Positions 1 through 7,625 of a DNA stretch of 64,000 nt are shown piece by piece. Position 1 is the first letter of the stretch. Each line of letters starts with the position of its first letter. A model generated the notes under the pieces. That model did not search any database and was not told the DNA's origin. It saw only the letters and a list, made by a program, of their open reading frames with translations. Source of the stretch: Lentisphaerota bacterium. Lineage in GTDB: Bacteria > Verrucomicrobiota > Kiritimatiellia > CAIQIC01 > Lenti-01. The DNA lies in NCBI GenBank assembly GCA_012514035.1, contig JAAZBB010000035.1, forward strand, positions 32,589-96,588, written 5' to 3'. A program made the position numbers and the translations under genes.

Positions 1-1219
1 GACGACGGCGCAGGATGACAAGGCCACGATTTCCGCCTCGGGCGCGGCGGCTCAGACCGGGGCGCTGCTGGTGAATGACAAGGCGATCCCCTACCAGGCG
101 CCCAGCTGCGAACGGACGCTGGTGCATCATTACCAGGCGCTCAATTACCTGGCGCTGGGCGACCTGTCCGGGGCCGGGGTCGAAATCCGCCGCGCCAACC
201 GCGAACAGGAAGAGGCCCAGCAGCGCCGGGCCCGTGAAATCTATCGGGCCCAGTCCGCCGAGGGGAACGGGCCGCCGGAAGGCGAACGCGATCCGGCCCT
301 GGCCACGGTCTATGCCGGACTCGATGAACTGGCCGGGGCCGTGAAGCATTCGTTCCTGAACGCCGCGACGTTCTATCTGTCGTCCGTCGTCTGGGAAATG
401 CTGGAGGAGCCGAATGACGCGTACATCGATTTGAAACGGGCGCTGGAGATTTATCCGGACAATCCCCACGTGCAGCGGGATGTCATCCGGCTGGGCAAAC
501 GACTGGGGATGCGCGAGGACGTGGCGGACTTTGTGCGGCGGTTTCCTGCCGCCGCGGAGACTCCGCCGGATGGCGCCCGGGCGGGAAAAGCCCGGCTGGT
601 GGTGATCTACGAGGAGGGGCTGGTGCCGCCGAAATCGGAGGTGGCTCTGCCGTATCCGTTGCCGTCATCCGGGGCCATCGGGATGATCGCGCTGCCGACC
701 TATGCGACGAAAGCGCCACCAGCCATGCCGCTGCCCGTGGCCGTGGATGGGACGGAACTGGGGCGCACGGCGCCGATCTGCGACCTGGGGGCGTTGGCGG
801 CGCGGGCGCTGGAGGAGAAAATGCCCGGGATCCTGGCCCGGCAGATCACGCGGGCCATCGCCAAGGGGGCGGCCGCCTATGCCGTGGACAACCACCGGCA
901 CGACGCGCGGGATCATCGCCGCCGGTCGGGGCCGTACCGTCAGGAGGTGGTTGATGCCGACGACCTGGGCGTGATGCTCATTACGCTCTTCAACTTGTTT
1001 TCCGAGCAGGCCGATCTGCGCAGTTGGCTGACCCTGCCAGCCCATATGCACGTGTTCAGCGGCTGGGTCGAGCCGGGCGCGCGCCAGGTGGCGCTGGGCC
1101 CGGCCCCCAACCAACCGGCGTGGACCGGCCCGGTAACTTTTTCGGAGGGCAAAACGACCATCCTGGTTGTGTCACGCATTGATTTGGCTGTATATTCAAT
1201 GATCATCATGCAACCATGA
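1..1219 (+). CDS. COG3014-like conserved protein, 5' truncated by window edge
   Basis: The reading frame is open from the left edge, so the true start lies outside the window; the first in-window start-like codon (GTG at 71) is probably internal. The protein has TPR-like helical stretches early on (alanine- and arginine-rich, ending in a YIDLKRALEIYPDNPHVQRD segment) and a beta-rich C-terminal half with VVIYEEGLVPPKSEV. This is the pattern of COG3014-type proteins, which commonly sit beside ycfL and lpoB genes, as here. Function is unknown; an envelope-associated role is inferred from the four downstream exported proteins. The family call is by memory of the pattern, not by search. Confidence 0.6.
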   Translation, partial: TTAQDDKATISASGAAAQTGALLVNDKAIPYQAPSCERTLVHHYQALNYLALGDLSGAGVEIRRANREQEEAQQRRAREIYRAQSAEGNGPPEGERDPALATVYAGLDELAGAVKHSFLNAATFYLSSVVWEMLEEPNDAYIDLKRALEIYPDNPHVQRDVIRLGKRLGMREDVADFVRRFPAAAETPPDGARAGKARLVVIYEEGLVPPKSEVALPYPLPSSGAIGMIALPTYATKAPPAMPLPVAVDGTELGRTAPICDLGALAARALEEKMPGILARQITRAIAKGAAAYAVDNHRHDARDHRRRSGPYRQEVVDADDLGVMLITLFNLFSEQADLRSWLTLPAHMHVFSGWVEPGARQVALGPAPNQPAWTGPVTFSEGKTTILVVSRIDLAVYSMIIMQP

Positions 1220-1245
1220 GGATTCAGGATGCAAAGGAGCGCAAG

Positions 1246-2307
1246 ATGAAAACGGCATGGATGGTGTTGGCCTTGGCGCTGGGAACCATGACGGCAACCG
1301 CGGCGCCCTCGGTGGCGTTGTTTGTCCAGAATCGGGCCGGCGCCCAGTTGGATGGGCAACTGGATGCCTTTCAGGATCTGATTGGCACGCGGCTGTCGGA
1401 CGCCGGCTTCGAGGTGATCCGCTACCAGGATGTCTTGGACCGCTTTGTGGAATCGCGCGGGGCGGAAGCAGGACAGGAACTCCGGCAGGCGGTGGAAGCC
1501 CTCCAAACCGCCAAAGCGGAAGGCACGGTGGATGGGCCGTCCCGTGAAGCGTCCGCCTTGCGGACCGCCCAGTTGATGGGCGCGGACTTCCTGGTGATGG
1601 CGTCCTTGGTTTCGCTGGGCGAGAACCAGAAGAATGTCCTGGCCTATGGCACGCAGCAGGAGATCGCCGAGACCACGCTGCGGATGGGCTTGCGCGTCCT
1701 GGAAGGCGCGCAGGGCCGCCAGATTTATGGCGATATTCTCGCGGTCAATGAAAAGGTCCAGCAGAACCAAAACATTCAGATGACACCGGGGGATTTGATC
1801 CCCACGCTGCTCGACCGCGGCGCGGTGGCGCTGGTGGAACACGTGCGCGAAAGCGCCGCCGCCATGGCGGCGGCCACGCCGGAGCCGACCCTGGCCTCCG
1901 TGACTTTTACCAGTCAGGTCGCCGGCGCGGCGGTGGAAATCGATGGCGTGGTGCTGGGCACGGCGCCCGGCGTCTTTCAGGTCCGCCCGGGCGTGCATGA
2001 GGTGCGCGTGGCGCGCGAAGGCTACGCCACCTGGGAAAAGAGTGTGGCTCTCCACGACGGGCTGACCCTCGACATTCCAATGGAATTGTCCGCCGAAGGC
2101 ATTGCGCGCCAAGGCGAGCTGGAGGCCCAGGCCATCGCCCGCGAGCAGAGCACGGCCGAGGCCCAGGCCAAGGTTACCTTGGCCGAGGGCGAGGCCAAGA
2201 AGGACAGCGAAAGCTATATCCGGATCGAAGGCACGCCCCAGTCGCTGAGCATCGGTGACCTGGACGACCGCGACCGCGATTCCATCAACGTGATTCAGCA
2301 GAAATGA
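1246..2307 (+). CDS. Secreted PEGA-domain protein with CsgG-like N-terminal region
   Basis: The ATG at 1246 is preferred because AAGGAG lies just upstream and the protein then starts with a clean signal peptide (MKTAWMVLALALGTMTATAA). Residues about 25-190 resemble CsgG/LpoB-type lipoprotein folds (LFVQNRAG, then a GADFLVMASL strand). Residues about 215-280 form a PEGA domain (VEIDGVVLGTAP, GVHEVRVAREGY), a surface beta domain. The C-terminus is a charged, alanine/glutamate-rich helix. It lies 26 bp after the preceding gene in the same operon. Likely periplasmic or outer-membrane associated; the partner is unknown. Confidence 0.65.
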   Translation: MKTAWMVLALALGTMTATAAPSVALFVQNRAGAQLDGQLDAFQDLIGTRLSDAGFEVIRYQDVLDRFVESRGAEAGQELRQAVEALQTAKAEGTVDGPSREASALRTAQLMGADFLVMASLVSLGENQKNVLAYGTQQEIAETTLRMGLRVLEGAQGRQIYGDILAVNEKVQQNQNIQMTPGDLIPTLLDRGAVALVEHVRESAAAMAAATPEPTLASVTFTSQVAGAAVEIDGVVLGTAPGVFQVRPGVHEVRVAREGYATWEKSVALHDGLTLDIPMELSAEGIARQGELEAQAIAREQSTAEAQAKVTLAEGEAKKDSESYIRIEGTPQSLSIGDLDDRDRDSINVIQQK

Positions 2308-2333
2308 TCCAAGCGACAAATGGGAGAATGCGC

Positions 2334-2777
2334 ATGAAGACCAAGGCAAGGGTGGCTCTGGCGGCTGTGGCGGCCGCACTGGCGGCGGGCTGCGCCGCTC
2401 CAAACACAGCCGGCACCACGGTCGGCCTGGCGTCTGAAGGAGAGGGCGGCCTCCAGCAGATTCTGCAGACCGACAATGCCCGGCTGGCCAAACAACTCGA
2501 GGTGGTGGACATGACCGTCGGCCAGACCAAGAACGGGTTGATGAAGGCCAGCGTGAAGGTGGCATCGCGCCTGAACAAGGACATCGGGGTGCAATCGAAG
2601 TTCGTATGGTTCGACGCCGAGGGAGCCGAAATCGATCCGGACACCGATCCGTGGCGTCCGCTGGTGCTGCACGGCAAGGAGACGCGGACTATCCAGGGCG
2701 TGGCGCCCAACGCCCGCGCCGTCTCCTTCCAATTACGCATCCGCGCGGGCGAAAAGACAAAGTGGATCATCAAGTAG
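2334..2777 (+). CDS. YcfL-like (DUF1425) lipoprotein
   Basis: From the ATG at 2334 (GGGAGA upstream) the protein begins with a lipoprotein signal ending in the lipobox LAAGC. The mature part has the DUF1425/YcfL pattern: a leading segment, then beta strands with KFVWFDAEGAEIDPDTDPW and a terminal FQLRIR strand. In enterobacteria ycfL neighbours lpoB, and the same order is seen here, which supports the call. Upstream ATGs at 2304 and 2328 are possible but would push the signal peptide inward. Molecular function is unknown. Confidence 0.7.
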   Translation: MKTKARVALAAVAAALAAGCAAPNTAGTTVGLASEGEGGLQQILQTDNARLAKQLEVVDMTVGQTKNGLMKASVKVASRLNKDIGVQSKFVWFDAEGAEIDPDTDPWRPLVLHGKETRTIQGVAPNARAVSFQLRIRAGEKTKWIIK

Positions 2778-2829
2778 GCGGCAGGCACAAAAGCAGTGAA
2801 CGGGCGGTTGGCGCCCAAGGAGAAGGACA

Positions 2830-3417
2830 ATGAAACGCATGTGGAACTGGTTGGCGCCGGCAGCCGTGCTGGCCATGCTGGCGGCGGGCTGCACGACGAC
2901 GGTGGAATACGGCGATCCCACCTCGGGAAAAGCCGTCGATACCGGCTTTGGCTCGGCGGACTTGCAAAAAATCGCCGCTAAAATGGTCGATTCGCTGCTG
3001 GCCGACGAGATCCTGGCGGAGATTTCGTCCGCCGGGCCGCCGCTGCTGATCGTGGACAAGGTCAAGAACAAGACGATGCAGCACATCGACACCGAGTCGA
3101 TCACCGACAGCATCCGGACCCGCCTGATCAAGTCGCGCATGTTCAGCTTCCAGGACCGGACGACGGAGGCGGCGCTGCAGGAGGAACTGGCCTATCAGCA
3201 GGCGGCCGCAAAAGATCCGATCGCGGCGGGCCAGCAGGATGCCCCGCGCTACATGCTGACGGCCAACCTGTCCGAGATCGAACAACGCGAAGGCCGGATC
3301 AAGGACGTGTACTACAAGTTCACGATGAACCTGCGCGACCTGAAAAGCGGTCGCCTGATCTGGGCCGAAGAAGAGGAAATCCGCAAGATCAAGACCAAGG
3401 CTGTCATCGGAGGCTGA
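2830..3417 (+). CDS. lpoB: LpoB-like penicillin-binding protein activator lipoprotein
   Basis: A strong AAGGAG precedes the ATG. The N-terminus is a lipoprotein signal with lipobox LAAGC. The body matches LpoB/YcfM: LLIVDKVKNKTMQHIDT, then a helix SITDSIRTRLIKS and a strand with YMLTANLSEI. In Enterobacteriaceae LpoB is an outer-membrane lipoprotein that contacts PBP1B and stimulates its glycosyltransferase. In other phyla the family may serve other envelope partners, so the partner here is not established. It is followed after 2 bp by the next gene, indicating translational coupling. Confidence 0.75.
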   Translation: MKRMWNWLAPAAVLAMLAAGCTTTVEYGDPTSGKAVDTGFGSADLQKIAAKMVDSLLADEILAEISSAGPPLLIVDKVKNKTMQHIDTESITDSIRTRLIKSRMFSFQDRTTEAALQEELAYQQAAAKDPIAAGQQDAPRYMLTANLSEIEQREGRIKDVYYKFTMNLRDLKSGRLIWAEEEEIRKIKTKAVIGG

Positions 3418-3419
3418 AC

Positions 3420-3935
3420 ATGAAAAAGACCCTGGTCCTGCTGGCCCTGGCCGGCGCCTTGGCGGCGCCGGCCCCGGCCATCGAAACCACCCCGCTGCAA
3501 ATCGGCATCTGGGGGCCGAGTGCCCAGTTGTTCCCCGCGTCGACCCGGGTCATGGGCTTGCGGTTGAACCTGGTCATGAGCGCCAACGACGAGGTTATGG
3601 GTTTCGATCTGGGGCTGGTGGGCCGGGCGGACCGGATGAGCGCCATCCAGGTGAACCTGGCCAACTGGGTCGAGACGGAATTCGCCGGAGTCAGCCTGGG
3701 CTTGTTCGGCCAGATGGGCTCGCTGGCGGGCCTGCAGGCGGGCCTGTTCAACACCGTGGCGAACGACCTGAGCGGATTCCAGGTGGGGCTGTTCAACCAG
3801 GCCGACAGCGTCTCCGGAATCCAGATCGGCTTGATCAATCGCGCGGTGACGCTGCGGGGGCTGCAGATCGGACTGGCCAATCTGGTCGAGGAGGGGCCGG
3901 TCACATTCTTCCCCATTCTCAATGCGGCATTCTAG
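3420..3935 (+). CDS. LA_2272-like surface repeat protein
   Basis: A GGAGG Shine-Dalgarno overlaps the end of the lpoB-like gene. A signal peptide (about residues 1-20) is followed by tandem short beta repeats of the form G-x-Q-(V/I)-G-L-x-N: GFQVGLFNQAD, GIQIGLINRAV, GLQIGLANLVE. This is typical of the LA_2272 family of surface repeat proteins, which probably form a beta-helix or barrel-like wall. No enzyme motif is visible. It is co-transcribed with the lpoB-like gene. Confidence 0.65.
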   Translation: MKKTLVLLALAGALAAPAPAIETTPLQIGIWGPSAQLFPASTRVMGLRLNLVMSANDEVMGFDLGLVGRADRMSAIQVNLANWVETEFAGVSLGLFGQMGSLAGLQAGLFNTVANDLSGFQVGLFNQADSVSGIQIGLINRAVTLRGLQIGLANLVEEGPVTFFPILNAAF

Positions 3936-3966
3936 GCGCAGCCCGGAAATCTCAAGGAGGCCGGAC

Positions 3967-4683
3967 ATGGTTCGAACAACCGGAATATGGTTGGCCGCGG
4001 TGCTCGCCGTGGCACCGATGGTGACGCCCGGATGGGGCCAGACCCCGGCGACGCCTGAGCCGCCGGTGCTCCGGCACGCCGTGGCCTGCCCTCCGTTCGA
4101 GGGCAAATCCGAATTGGCCGCCCGCTACCACGCCGAGATGGTCAGCCTGCTCAAGGCGGCGACGGGCATTGAATACGTGGAAGGTTCGCGCGCCACCGGG
4201 CGCCGTGCCCCGGCGTTCCTGTTCCGCGTGCAGGGCGCAATCGTGACCAACGAGAATGGAGCGGCGTTCGTGATGGTGAGTCTGGTGGATACCGCCCGCA
4301 AGGAGCAGATCGCGTCGCATATCGCGCCGGCCTCCCACGAGCCGGCGGCCCTGGCGGCCTGGAAGCGGACCATTCAGACCGACATCACCCGCCGCGCGTC
4401 CAAACTGCCGTTTGAATGCCGCGTGCACCGGCAGGCCGGGCAGGATTCCGTCACGCTGGATCGCGGGCTGGGGGCGGGGCTGGAACCGGGCATGGTGCTT
4501 TTCCTTTCCATGGATGAGGAGCCGTTGATATCGCCGGTCACCGGCGAGGTCATCGGGCGCGATGCCCCCCGGGCCCTCGGCCGAATCCAGGTGTTCCGGG
4601 TGCGGGAACATACCGCCTATGCGCGACCGGTGCTGGACACCAAACTGCCGCGGTTCTCCCGGCTCTACGCCCGGCAGTTCTAG
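3967..4683 (+). CDS. Exported protein with FlgT/CsgG-like C-terminal domain
   Basis: The ATG at 3967 follows AAGGAGG and starts a signal peptide (VRTTGIWLAAVLAVAPMV). The middle (ACPPFEGKSELAARY, VQGAIVTNENGAAFVMVSLVD) resembles the CsgG/FlgT middle domain. The C-terminus (LDRGLGAGLEPGMVLFL, SPVTGEVIGRD, IQVFRVREHTAYARPV) follows the FlgT_C pattern in which a DP-TG-VLG loop precedes two strands. Last gene of the envelope operon; its stop lies 9 bp from the end of convergent parE. Precise role unknown. Confidence 0.5.
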   Translation: MVRTTGIWLAAVLAVAPMVTPGWGQTPATPEPPVLRHAVACPPFEGKSELAARYHAEMVSLLKAATGIEYVEGSRATGRRAPAFLFRVQGAIVTNENGAAFVMVSLVDTARKEQIASHIAPASHEPAALAAWKRTIQTDITRRASKLPFECRVHRQAGQDSVTLDRGLGAGLEPGMVLFLSMDEEPLISPVTGEVIGRDAPRALGRIQVFRVREHTAYARPVLDTKLPRFSRLYARQF

Positions 4684-4692
4684 AACTTGCGG

Positions 4693-6507
4693 TCACGCCT
4701 CCGCGGCAATGCGCAGGTGTTCCATGATGAACTGCCGGCGTTCGGGCGTGTTGCGGCCCATGTAGAAACGCAGGAGGCCGGGGATGTGATGCTCGTGGGT
4801 CACCTGCACAGGGGTGAGCCGCATCCGGTCGCCGATGAAATTCTTGAATTCCCCCGGCGAAATTTCCCCCAGGCCCTTGAAGCGCGTGACCTCCGCGCCG
4901 CGCAGCGCGGCGATGGCGGCGTCGCGCTCGGCTTCGCTGTAGCAGTAGCGGGTTTCCTTCTTGTTGCGGACGCGGAAAAGAGGCGTTTCCAGGATGTGGA
5001 GATGTCCGGCCAGCACGAGGGGCTCGAAGAAACGCAGGAAGAAAGTCAGCAGAAGGTTGCGGATGTGCAGCCCGTCCACGTCGGCGTCCGTGGCCATGAT
5101 GATGCGGTGGAAGCGCAGGCCGTCGAGGGATTCCTCGATGTTTAATGCCCGCATCAGGTTGTAGAGCTCCTCGTTGGTATACATCGCGTCCCGGTTCAGT
5201 TCCGCCACGTTGAGCGGCTTGCCGCGCAGGGTGAACACCGCCTGGGTCGTTACGTTCCGGCAGGCGGTGATGGAACCCGCCGCGGATTGCCCTTCGGTGA
5301 TGAAAATCATGCTGTCCAGCCCGCGCCGGCGGCGCGGATCCAGATGACTCTTGCAGTCCTTGAGCTGCGGGACGCGGATGCTGACGGCCTTGGAGCGTTC
5401 CCGCGCCAGTTTCTTGACGGTCTGCAGTTCCTTGCGGAGGTTTTGTGTCTCCTCGATCTTTTTGACGAGCGTTTCGGCGGCGGCGGGATTGCGGTGCAGG
5501 AGGTCGGCGACGACATCCCGGATCCGGGCGACCAGGTCGGACCGGATTTCGGTGTTGCCGAGCTTGTTCTTGGTCTGCGACTCGAAAACGGGATCCTTGA
5601 GGCGGATCGCGATGGCGCCGACCATGGATTCGCGCACGTCGTCGCCGTCAAACTTGGCCTTGGCGAATTCGTTGACGCCCTTGAGGAAGCCCTCCCGGAA
5701 CGCCGAGAGGTGCGTGCCGCCGTCGGAGGTGAACTGCCCGTTGACGAACGAAAAGAAGGTTTCGTTGAACCGCTGGGTATGGGTGAAGGCGATTTCCAGG
5801 GCGGGGGAGCGATGGTGGAGCGGCCCGTAGACGGCTTCATCGCCCACTTCCTCGAGGATCAGGTCGGTGAGGCCGTTTTCAGAAACGATTTCCTTGCCGT
5901 TGTAAACGAGGGCGAGGCCGGCGTGCAGGCAGGCGTAGAGCCGCAGGCGGCGCTCGACCAGGTCGTCCTGGTACGCCACGACCCCGAAAATGCTGGGATC
6001 GGGCTCGAATTCGATCAGCGTGCCGTTGGGTTCGCCGGGACACTTGCCGGAAAGTTCCTTGACGATTTCCCCGCGCGCAAACCGCGCACCCGCGAATTTT
6101 CCTTCGCGGTGCGACTGGACAAGAAAGGTGGCGGAGAGGGCATTGACGGCCTTGGTGCCGACGCCGTTGAGGCCGACGGAAAACTGGAAAACATCGTCGT
6201 TGTACTTCGCACCCGTATTGATGCGCGAGACGCACTCGACCACCTTGCCGAGCGGAATGCCCCGGCCATAGTCGCGTACGTGGACCTTGGAGCCTGCGAT
6301 CGCGATGTCGATGCGCTTCCCGTAGCCCATGATGAACTCGTCCACCGCGTTGTCGACGACCTCCTTCAGCAGGACATAGATGCCGTCGTCGTACTGGGAG
6401 CCATCGCCCACCCGCCCGATGTACATGCCCGTCCGCTTGCGAATGTGCTCCAGCGCGGACAGCGTCTGGATCTTGCTTTCGTCGTAGTTGTGGACGGGCT
6501 TGGCCAT
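4693..6507 (-). CDS. parE: DNA topoisomerase IV subunit B (type IIA topoisomerase ATPase subunit)
   Basis: The start is set at the ATG at 6507 (MAKPVHNYDESKIQ) because upstream residues do not look like protein. A GHKL ATPase domain (EVVDNAVDEF, DYGRGIPLG, GLNGVGTKAVNAL) is followed by the transducer domain. The TOPRIM region has the acidic glutamate in ITEGQSAAGS and the DxD in MATDADVDGLH. At 604 residues it is the short, ParE/GyrB-like form without long insertions. ParE decatenates daughter chromosomes together with ParC, but no parC lies nearby. A GyrB identity cannot be fully excluded from sequence reading alone. Confidence 0.88.
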   Translation of the reverse strand: MAKPVHNYDESKIQTLSALEHIRKRTGMYIGRVGDGSQYDDGIYVLLKEVVDNAVDEFIMGYGKRIDIAIAGSKVHVRDYGRGIPLGKVVECVSRINTGAKYNDDVFQFSVGLNGVGTKAVNALSATFLVQSHREGKFAGARFARGEIVKELSGKCPGEPNGTLIEFEPDPSIFGVVAYQDDLVERRLRLYACLHAGLALVYNGKEIVSENGLTDLILEEVGDEAVYGPLHHRSPALEIAFTHTQRFNETFFSFVNGQFTSDGGTHLSAFREGFLKGVNEFAKAKFDGDDVRESMVGAIAIRLKDPVFESQTKNKLGNTEIRSDLVARIRDVVADLLHRNPAAAETLVKKIEETQNLRKELQTVKKLARERSKAVSIRVPQLKDCKSHLDPRRRRGLDSMIFITEGQSAAGSITACRNVTTQAVFTLRGKPLNVAELNRDAMYTNEELYNLMRALNIEESLDGLRFHRIIMATDADVDGLHIRNLLLTFFLRFFEPLVLAGHLHILETPLFRVRNKKETRYCYSEAERDAAIAALRGAEVTRFKGLGEISPGEFKNFIGDRMRLTPVQVTHEHHIPGLLRFYMGRNTPERRQFIMEHLRIAAEA

Positions 6508-6565
6508 GGCGGAAAAACAACCGGCCCATGAAACCAAACGGGGCGGCAGAATGCAAGAATCCACC

Positions 6566-6594
6566 GGGGTCAGGCCTTAAATGTTGAATCTTGA
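6566..6594 (+). repeat. REP-like element, GGGGTCAG family, copy A
   Basis: Begins GGGGTCAGGCCTTAAAT. It is mirrored by copy B at 7597-7625, which on the minus strand begins GGGGTCAGCCCTTAAAT, so the pair flanks the transposase gene as an inverted repeat with one mismatch in the first 17 bases. Confidence 0.8.
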
Positions 6595-6625
6595 CTCTGC
6601 CGGATGCTCTTGCTTGCATGAGGCC

Positions 6626-7621
6626 ATGGCCAGAAGACCAAGGGCATTGATCGCAGGCGGCATCTACCACGTCACGAGCCGCGGAAACGAACGGCTAGCC
6701 ATCTTCCGGGACGACCGGGATCGGGCTCGGTTTTTGAACAATCTGGCCGACAGTTCCGAGACGTATCAGGTGCGGATCTATCTGTACTGCCTGATGCCGA
6801 ATCACGTTCATCTGGTGGTGGAAACCCCGCTGGGGAACCTGGACCGCTTCATGGGTAGTTTGCTGACGGGGTATGCCGTCTATTTCAACCGCCGCCATGA
6901 GCGGACGGGGCATCTGATGCAGGGTCGCTATGACGCGCGCATGGTGGAAGGCAACAACTACCTGCTGAAACTCAGCCGCTACGTCCATCTGAATCCCGTG
7001 AAGGTGCAGGAGACGAGGGAGTTGCCGTTGAGGGAACGGTTGCGCCTGTTGCGGGATTATCCATGGAGCAGCTTCCAGGAGTATGCCGGGGTGATTCCCC
7101 CTGTTGGTTGGCTGGCGACGGGTCCGGTGCTGGCCATGGTTGCGGAAGGCCGGAACGCTAATCGAGCCAAGGCCTATGCCCGCTTCGTGGAAACCGGTTT
7201 GGCGAAGACCGACGAGGAATTCGTCCGGTTAATGGAAGATGGGGTAATGGCCATCGGTTCGGACAAGTTCGTCGAAACTGTGAAAAATCAACACCTGCGC
7301 AAGGCGGCAGATGCTCTCAAGCGCGAGGACGTGTCGTTTCGCCAGATCCGTGTGCACAAAGAAGTGGCCGAAGTCGAAGTGGCTGTTCGCGATGCGACAG
7401 GGAAACGCTGGGCGCAGTTCGATGAATACAAGGCCGGCCGGGTGGTGCGCGGATTTACAGCCTGGGCCTTGCGGAAATATGCGGGCCTGACGCAGCGGCA
7501 AATCGCCGAGCGCGTCGGAGTTGGCACGGGTTCGGCGGTCAGCCGCATGATCGGAGAATCGCTCGAATCGCCAGAGGCGGATCGTTGGCGCAAGATGATA
7601 GATTTAAGATTTAAGGGCTGA
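6626..7621 (+). CDS. REP-associated tyrosine transposase (RAYT, Y1/HUH family)
   Basis: Starts at the ATG at 6626 (MARRPRALIAGGIYHVTSRG). Residues about 1-150 form the Y1 transposase domain: the HUH motif is in LMPNHVHLVVE, and LLKLSRYVHLNPVK carries the likely catalytic tyrosine. The region GHLMQGRYDA is also typical. Residues about 280-320 hold a helix-turn-helix (LTQRQIAERVGVGTGSAVSR). RAYTs cleave and move single-stranded REP sequences, and matching inverted REPs flank this gene. Its stop codon lies inside copy B. At 331 residues it is longer than minimal RAYTs because of the C-terminal DNA-binding domain. It appears intact. Confidence 0.85.
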   Translation: MARRPRALIAGGIYHVTSRGNERLAIFRDDRDRARFLNNLADSSETYQVRIYLYCLMPNHVHLVVETPLGNLDRFMGSLLTGYAVYFNRRHERTGHLMQGRYDARMVEGNNYLLKLSRYVHLNPVKVQETRELPLRERLRLLRDYPWSSFQEYAGVIPPVGWLATGPVLAMVAEGRNANRAKAYARFVETGLAKTDEEFVRLMEDGVMAIGSDKFVETVKNQHLRKAADALKREDVSFRQIRVHKEVAEVEVAVRDATGKRWAQFDEYKAGRVVRGFTAWALRKYAGLTQRQIAERVGVGTGSAVSRMIGESLESPEADRWRKMIDLRFKG

Positions 7622-7625
7622 CCCC
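7597..7625 (-). repeat. REP-like element, GGGGTCAG family, copy B
   Basis: On the minus strand it reads GGGGTCAGCCCTTAAAT from 7625 leftward. It overlaps the last codons of both the RAYT gene (plus strand) and prfC (minus strand), supplying a stop codon to each. Confidence 0.8.

Noticed and set aside
5287..6531. 414-codon plus-strand frame opposite parE
   Set aside because: Shadow of a well-supported topoisomerase gene.
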